Source: Ligula intestinalis (Eukaryota; Platyhelminthes; Cestoda; Diphyllobothriidea; Diphyllobothriidae). Taken from it: a stretch of 64,000 bases of DNA. Shown piece by piece: positions 58,513-64,000 of this stretch. Position 1 is the stretch's first letter; the number at the start of each line of letters is the position of its first letter. A program made the position numbers and the translations under genes. Location of the stretch: assembly GCA_036362985.1 (NCBI GenBank), contig JAYGXS010000001.1, positions 48,655,403 through 48,719,402 on the forward strand, read 5' to 3'. The notes beneath the pieces were generated by a model that saw nothing but the letters and a program-made list of their open reading frames with translations, was not told the origin of the DNA and ran no database searches.

Positions 58513-58635
58513 TGAGTCGACCCAGTTGTGAAAAAACTCGAGGCGTTCGGCGGGATTTGAACCCGTCTATTATAGAAGGCCTTTACCGGAAGCCAGCGCT
58601 CTAACCGCTAGGCTACAAATGCCCCACCTCGCGTC
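58513..58635 (-). repeat. tRNA-derived SINE-like copy
   Basis: On the minus strand 'tagcctagcggttagagcgc' is an A-box/D-arm and 'gacgggttcaaatcccgcc' a B-box/T-arm, about 35 bp apart, followed by 'gaacgcctcgagttttttca' and a short tail. The arms do not make a clean tRNA with a usable anticodon, and the same unit recurs twice within 600 bp, so a SINE is more likely than a tRNA gene. Confidence 0.65.
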
Positions 58636-58793
58636 ATAAATTTGATCACACTTGGGTCAATATTACCCACCCAACTTTACCGCTCATATGGAATCTACCA
58701 ATACGGCCCAGCATGCTGACTGTCCAAACAGGATTTCCTAAGCAATCATCTAGAATCCACCAGAATGACTACTAGGCTGACTTAATTATTAAC

Positions 58794-59078
58794 AGGTTTG
58801 GCAGATTTGCTTAATTTAAGTTGACCCAATGGTGAAAAATCTCGAGGTGTTTGGCGGGATTTGAACCCGCGCATCAGAGAAGGCCTTTGCCGGAGGCCAA
58901 TCCTCTAATCGCCAAGTGTGATTAAATTCGTGGCACGAGGCGGGGCGTTTGTAGCTGAGCGCTAAGAGCAGTGGCCTGCGGCAAAGGCCTTCTCTAATGC
59001 GCGAGTTCAAATTCCGCCAAACGCCTCGAGTTTTTTTCACAATTGGATCAACTCAAATTAAGCAAATCTGCCAAACCT
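58794..59078. repeat. Head-to-head pair of tRNA-like SINEs (foldback)
   Basis: The arms 58794-58898 and 58973-59078 are inverted copies: 'aggtttggcagatttgctta' at the left edge pairs with 'taagcaaatctgccaaacct' at the right. The arms contain the B-box ('gcgggatttgaacccgcgca' on one side, 'gcgcgagttcaaattccgcc' on the other). The spacer of 74 bp holds both A-boxes ('gtagctgagcgctaagagca'). The extra 30 bp at the outer ends is also shared, so the repeat unit is longer than the tRNA part. Confidence 0.7.
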
Positions 59079-59444
59079 TTGAATAACTTCGTTATCTGTT
59101 GTAGCTAGTCAGTCTTGCAGCTAGTATTAAATACTGGAATCACAGTCATATTTAGGTACCGAGGGATGCTTGCTATAACAGTGGAGTATTTTGTGTATAT
59201 TATTGCTCACAATCTGGCTAAATCAGTGGTTCCCTTTTCGTTACGTAGCACTACAGTCTGTAGAGCACAGGCTACGACGAACTGTATCAATTCTGGTATC
59301 TGTGCTCCATTTTCTTTGCTGCGGATAGTCAAGTCTTTCTAGTCAGTCGAAAACGACAACCGGGGCTCCCATGCTCCATCTTTGTCTTGAAACAGGCAGT
59401 GTTGATTATAAGCAAGTGATTTTTGATAGATTTACATAATTATT

Positions 59445-59645
59445 AAAATCGACAGCCTCGATGGGGATATCACACCCGTGACTGCAAGTGCAAGGCCTAT
59501 GCACAACCAATGGCTTACTAATCTGAGCTACGAACCCCCCCCCTCCCCTCAGGAGGCGTGCGCTCCCGTGAGTTGAGTTACCGGCCTACCCTACTGCAAC
59601 CCATGGAATCCACCCACCCTGACTCCCCAAACAGGATTGATTGCA
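59445..59645 (-). repeat. Second tRNA-like repeat type (weak)
   Basis: On the minus strand 'ttcgtagctcagattagtaa' is A-box-like, and 'cacgggtgtgatatcccca' is a degraded B-box. Adjacent 'ccccaaacaggatt' also occurs near 58725-58735 next to the first SINE, suggesting related repeat bodies. Confidence 0.4.
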
Positions 59646-60369
59646 CGTTAACAAAATAACACGAAGTTCGAGTGCACTCGTGTCTGCATGGAGCCTTCGC
59701 TCAGGCATGAATGTAAATGCAGTGCTTCATATGACCTCTCTTTCAGTTCAGCCAAATTTTCACCGACACACCAGCCTTCTGCATTCACCGATTTACCTTA
59801 TTTTTCTGCAGGACGCACAGAGACACCGGGGCCTAGGGTCTAAAGACAAGCACTTTAAACGCGTGCTCACAGTTGCACCTGTGCATGTCGCTGTGCACGC
59901 TCGTGCCTTTTGTATCACCACCACCACCAGACACGTCTGTCTCACTTTGACGGGGTGGGAATATATGTGTTTTCAGATTGTCCCTCGTCGCCTTTTATGA
60001 GGGATCACAAACCGTTTTGGCTGCCTATGTAGATGTAAGCATTTTTATGGTAGACAGACGCTCAACGATCTGGTATAAGAATTCCTGTTGTCGTTTGCGT
60101 TTGAAGCGCTCTCTCAAGTCCGGATAGCAGCCACACAGCGGCTTATGATATACGCAGAATGACATTACCGACATTATGGAGCAGGTTGGAGGAGACGCCT
60201 CTGTAGGGTTTTCACGCTTGGTGCCGTTCACTACTATCTCCGGCATTATACCTTACACGATGTCGTGTGCAGTGCTCCTTGATGCGAGCCTGAGGTTCTT
60301 TATTTTCCAGCGATGAAGACGGATATGTGTGAACTGATTGCTTTGACGCAGCAATTCTTATCTCCTGTT

Positions 60370-60510
60370 GTGACTCGCGCCTGGTACTTTCAATTAACAC
60401 GAACGCCGAACCAAAGAGCCCGTACGAGATATACAGAGAGAAGACCGGTCGGCCAGAGAGAGGGAAAGAGGTTAGTCAGACAAGCACGTCACAGCAAGTC
60501 ATTGAGTGTC
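60370..60510 (+). repeat. Copy of the 56680-56790 dispersed repeat
   Basis: 'attaacacgaacgccgaacc', 'gagcccgtacgagata' and 'gaagaccggtcggccagaga' match 56690-56775. It is non-coding. Confidence 0.5.
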
Positions 60511-60876
60511 ACAGTTACAACAAATTTAGGTCAAAATAGGCAAAACTGAACTGTGTTCCATGCACTTACTGAATGTACAGATACTGTATTAAGTATACAT
60601 TAAGGAATCGAGTGCTCGTTGATGAACGTTCAGTGACCGCCAACGGAACTCACTTGCTACGCTCTTCCCTGCCTTGAGTGCTGTCAAATTATCGGACCTG
60701 TGTTCATTTTCAGAAAACCAGATCTTGTTTAGACAATTGCTAGGGCGTTGCACCCACTAGGATCTACTGTTGATGCCACAGTGACCGGTACCTTTGTATG
60801 GCTAGCGGTGATATGCGAGTCGTTGTTGTAGTTGTACTAGCTTACTCCCTTAACCTAGTTTGCCAGCAATACATGT

Positions 60877-61000
60877 TATAAAATTTTTACGAAAGATGAA
60901 GGAATAAAGAATAAAGAGGAAGGTATAAAATTTTTAAGAAAGATGAAGGAATAAAGAATAAAGAGGAAGGTATAAAATTTTTAAGAAAGATGAAGGAAGT
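60877..61000 (-). repeat. 47-bp tandem repeat at the LINE-E 3' end
   Basis: Two full units (60877-60923, 60924-60970) and a partial third begin 'tataaaatttttaagaaaga'. The partial third overlaps the stop codon of the LINE-E ORF, so the array is the element's 3' tail. Short 3' tandem repeats are known in several LINE groups. Confidence 0.8.
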
Positions 61001-62114
61001 CGGCGACTTTGTCTGGGGGGAGCCATAGGTCCTCAGGCGTGAGGTCCGTAGGGTTGGCTGGGCAGTCGAAGAGGTGGCATGTTGTGTGGAAAGGCAAGAG
61101 GCAGTCAGGACAGTTGTCTGTGACGTTGTCAAAGCATGAGGTGAGACGGCTTTTGAATGAATTCAGCAGCGTGGAGAAGCCGGAACGCAGCTGGGATAGC
61201 CTGGTTCTAGCGTTTCTGGACAGGTTGGCCCTACGTTCTCTGGCCATAACGTCGGAGACCGGCGGAGGAGCGTTGAGGACTCTGTTGGGTTTATAGCTGC
61301 TGATGGCTAGCTCGACAGTTTCGGTGTGGATACGCTTAACGAGGTCCGTTATCGGTAGATTAGTGGGGTACTCCGAAGCGTGTGGGCCGTACGCGTCTAT
61401 GGTAGACTGCTTCATGCGTCTAGCAGGTGGGGGGCGCGTTAAAAGGCGATTGCCCGGATGTTCTGGGTTATGAGACTGCGCAATGTAGATTTTTGCCTGC
61501 ATGATGGAGTGAACCTTCAGAGGCAGGACTTGAGTTTCCTGATACAGGTGATCTACATTGGTCATGTTAACACAGCCCGTGGCGATGCGCAGAGCAGCGT
61601 TCTCAACGCGTTGGACTTTCGCCCAGCTGGTATCGCTTAACAGTTGGGCGAAGATGGCTGATGCATGCTCAGTCGTTGCCTTGCCTGTTGCCCGGTATGT
61701 CGTGACTAACGTCTCAGTGTCCTGGCCCCATGAAGAACCTGCCAAGGCTTTTAGGATGTTGAGCTTGGCTTTGGCTTTGCTGGCTTGGATGTCAGCATGG
61801 CGGTGTAGAGCCAGCGTCGGGTCGAGATTGAGGCCCAGGAGTTTAGGATACTGGCATAAGGAAATGTCATCGCCCTCAACCTTAATTGGAGGATGGGATT
61901 TGTATTCTTTGGGGTCCGGAGTGAACAGAGTTACTGAGGACTTGGTCGCGGATAGTTTCAGTTGCTTATCGTCTAGGTGCCGGACTAAACTGGGGATGTA
62001 GTTATTTAAGGCATCGGCAGCCATGCGAAAGTTTGGGTGAGAGGACAGCAGGGTGATGTCATCAGCGTAAGTCACCATTTCGACTTCAGGGGGGGGATTC
62101 GGGAGGTCAGCCAT
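60981..62114 (-). pseudogene. LINE-E RT, C-terminal 377 aa
   Basis: It picks up the RT in another frame with 'MADLPNPPPEVEMVTYADDI' (catalytic YADD), then 'KQLKLSATKSSVTLFTP', 'GLNLDPTLALHRHADI', 'VQRVENAALRIATGC' and a C-terminal Cys/His cluster 'CFDNVTDNCPDCLLPFHTTC' with 'HLFDCPANP' and a final 'LTPEDLWLPPDKVADFLHLS'. Such a Cys-rich end is typical of jockey-like RT proteins. Joining it to the upstream frame needs only a small insertion near 62125. Confidence 0.9.
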
Positions 62115-64000
62115 GGCGATGGCGAAATGACAGAACCTTGAGGAACTCCTGTCCTAGAGTTGCGGGCTTTAGATAGCGTGCCTGAGAATTCGACTCGCGT
62201 TTGTCTGCCACGGAGATAGCAGTTCAGCCATCTGCAGAGCTCGTTCGGTAGCGACAAATCCATGAGGGATGTCATCAAGGTGTCAATGTTAACCAAGTCA
62301 AAAGCTTTATTAAGGTCGAGGACGACCATTACTGTTCTGTCCGCAGGTTTCGTTTTGTTGAAACCGCATGCAATGCGGTCCGTGACACGTTGTAGGGTTG
62401 ACGTCGTAGAGTGGAAGGCTCTGAAACCGTGTTGGTGTTCTTGGAGGTTGGCATGTCTATTGAGCGAGGGGAGAATAAGACGCTCAAGTATTTTCACGGC
62501 CGGGCTGAGAAGCGAGATCGGGCGGTAACTGTCAGAGACAGCGGAGTCTTTACCTGCTTTGTGGCTGGGGAGGATATGAGCCATTTTCCAGATAGCTGGT
62601 ATATGGCACGTGGCTAGAGACAGATTAAACAACCTGGTTAAGAATGCGACACCTCTGGGGCCTATGTGTTTTAGGTGTACCATCGTAATGTCGTCCGGTC
62701 CAAACGCCTTAGAGTTCTTAGCACGCTTAATCGCGGTTGTGGTATCATGAGCTGAGAACTGGAGCGGCATTAATAAAGGTTCGCACGACCTGTGTTTGAC
62801 GATCCTCGAATTCTTCGAGGATTTATGGACCGCAACCGTGGTGAATTGCACATTGAATTGGTTGGCAATATCTCTGTCGGTCTTCTTCGGTATACCATTG
62901 AATTTGATAACCTGGTTGGGAGGAGCAGGTGCCCCTCTACCGATGGATTTGATTGTTTGCCACAACTTGCTGGTGTTGGTGCGGCTGGAGAAAGTGGCTA
63001 GCTTTTCTTGCCATATGGTCCTCTTGTGTTCATTGACCAGTCGGGAGATCTCTAAGGTCATGGCCGGTAACGACGGGTGCTGAGAGTTTTGAGCTCGGGT
63101 GACGTCACGCTCTCTTGATAAGGTGGCCGCATCGGTAGGGTATCCTGGGATGGGATCAAAGACCTTGCCCGCGGGAATGTTGTGCTTAGAGGCAGTATGC
63201 ATGATGTGGTTGAAAACCGACACACCTTGGCGAACATCTGGAGGGAAAGGGGCCTGGTCAAAGAGATTCTCAGTTTCACTAAGGAAACCGGGCCAGTTGG
63301 CTTTACGTAGATTCATAAAGCACTTGCGAGCGTTACGAATCGGGGAAGCATGTGTGCTGATTGTGATAACTATCTGGAGGTGGTCAGAGCTCAGTTTGCA
63401 TAGACAGTACCACGAGGAAGATAGTAATAGGTCGCAACTGACGATGGAAATGTCCGGGCTAGCGCAAGTACCTGAATGAGGGAGTCTCGTGGACGCTCCA
63501 TCCGTGTTGAGGACCCCAAAGTTGGTGTTGTTGATCTCTTCGGCTAGTGAGGCACCTCTAGTACAGGAAAGGTTAGAGAACCATAAGTCATCGTGGGCAT
63601 TGAAGTCGCCTAAGATGAGTTTCGAATCACCCGTTAGCATGTGGACTATTGATGGTCTGAAGTTGGCATCACAACTGCTTTGTGGAGGAATGTATACGTT
63701 ATGAACAGTCAGACTGGACGGTCCAATAGTAACTTGTACCTTGAGTTCTTCCAGCGGCGAGTCCGCGGATGTTGCTGCAGAGGTCAGCTCCTGGTATTTG
63801 ATACTTTGGTGAACCAAAGTGACCAGTCCACCCCCTGCATTACGAGCTCTGTCTCTTCGAATGACGGCGAAGCCCGGGAAACGTGGGACCTTCGACTTTG
63901 CTGACAACTTTGACTCCTGGAGAGCCGCTATTTTGATGTCATGATCATGGAGGAGTTTAATGATCTCATCTGTTTTACCAGAAAGGCCATTACAGTTCAG
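62072..64000 (-). pseudogene. LINE-E endonuclease and RT, N-terminal 611+ aa
   Basis: The endonuclease part shows 'IRRDRARNAGGGLVTLVHQS', 'VHNVYIPPQ', 'KLILGDFNAHDDLWFSNL', 'RLPHSGTCASPDISIVSC', 'LSSDHLQIVITI' (GDFNAHD, PDI and SDH motifs kept). A linker follows ('RTIWQEKLATFSSRTNTSKL'). RT then reads 'SKAFGPDDITMVHLKHIGP', 'SDSYRPISLLSPAVKILERL', 'EHQHGFRAFHSTTSTLQRV', 'MVVLDLNKAFDLVNIDTL' and 'RTGVPQGSVISPS'. Right after ISPS the frame is lost. The frame is also open beyond the reported Met, toward the window end. Confidence 0.9.

Larger units (their letters stand above)
60877..64000 (-). mobile_element. LINE-E, jockey-like, nearly intact, runs off the window
   Basis: This is a minus-strand non-LTR element with endonuclease and RT in two long frames (63907-62072 and 62114-60981) and a 3' tandem repeat. 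Decay is slight compared with LINE-A, B and C. The start of the ORF and any ORF1 lie beyond 64000. It is downstream of the phospholipase gene and opposite in strand. Confidence 0.9.

Noticed and set aside
58540..58620. Functional tRNA genes near 58500-59050
   Set aside because: A- and B-boxes are present but no clean cloverleaf or anticodon, and the unit repeats with shared non-tRNA flanks, so a SINE is more likely.
59115..59342. Frame containing EYFVYIIAHN as a candidate last phospholipase exon (family: NEYLFAL.SH)
   Set aside because: Only E-Y and the final H align; the conserved CYW is absent and no suitable acceptor in phase 0 is evident.
61558..62001. Long plus-strand frames (147 aa and others) across 61000-63900
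   Set aside because: They lie exactly antisense to the LINE-E RT, whose motifs are on the minus strand; they are shadows.
1..64000. CRISPR array, bacterial operon or defence system
   Set aside because: No spaced short direct repeats, no Shine-Dalgarno-led gene clusters, and spliced exons show eukaryotic DNA.

Overview
This is animal nuclear DNA. There are no bacterial operons, one recognisable gene is split into GT-AG exons, and most of the rest is decayed retrotransposons. The mix of several CR1/jockey-like LINEs, an RTE LINE fragment, a Ty3/gypsy remnant and short tRNA-like repeats fits a parasitic flatworm, perhaps a tapeworm. That placement is an inference from the repeats, not a diagnosis. 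Two runs of 100 N (12447-12546 and 32677-32776) mark scaffold joins.

Positions 1-36400 are a transposon graveyard. I name families A to E for convenience. LINE-A lies on the plus strand: A1 2245-7285; A2 11612-12446; A3 17632-17751 plus 23159-23826; A4 about 24600-27733 plus 30288-32345. LINE-B lies on the minus strand: B1 12771-17130; B2 27734-30287; fragments at 11030-11611 and 23828-24130. LINE-C (minus, 17752-23158) is inserted into A3, and a LINE-D fragment (20366-20808) is inserted into LINE-C, giving three nested layers. B2 is inserted into A4. A Ty3/gypsy remnant with an LTR-like repeat lies at 7440-9364; an inverted copy of the LTR-like repeat is at 33000-33413. RTE and other LINE tails lie at 33590-34300 and 35745-36150.

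Positions 36973-57914 carry a plus-strand host gene for an intracellular DDHD-domain phospholipase A1 (DDHD2/SEC23IP-like). I could read nine exons with matching splice phases, 2379 coding nt or 793 codons. They cover a Pro/Ser-rich N-terminus, a WWE-like domain, the VVHGIG segment, the GHSLGS nucleophile motif and the DDHD domain. The last short exon was not found. Introns hold small DNA-transposon-like elements: a TA-flanked 100-bp MITE, two long foldback palindromes and a LINE fragment.

Positions 58000-64000 hold a 167-bp tandem duplication, tRNA-like SINEs including a head-to-head pair, and a nearly intact jockey-like LINE-E on the minus strand that runs off the window end.

I found no clearly new biological system. 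The most interesting points are the layered insertions, tRNA-like sequence embedded antisense in two LINE ORF1s, a duplicated ORF1 module, an uninterrupted 618-aa reverse transcriptase ORF, and the compact non-autonomous elements inside the phospholipase gene.
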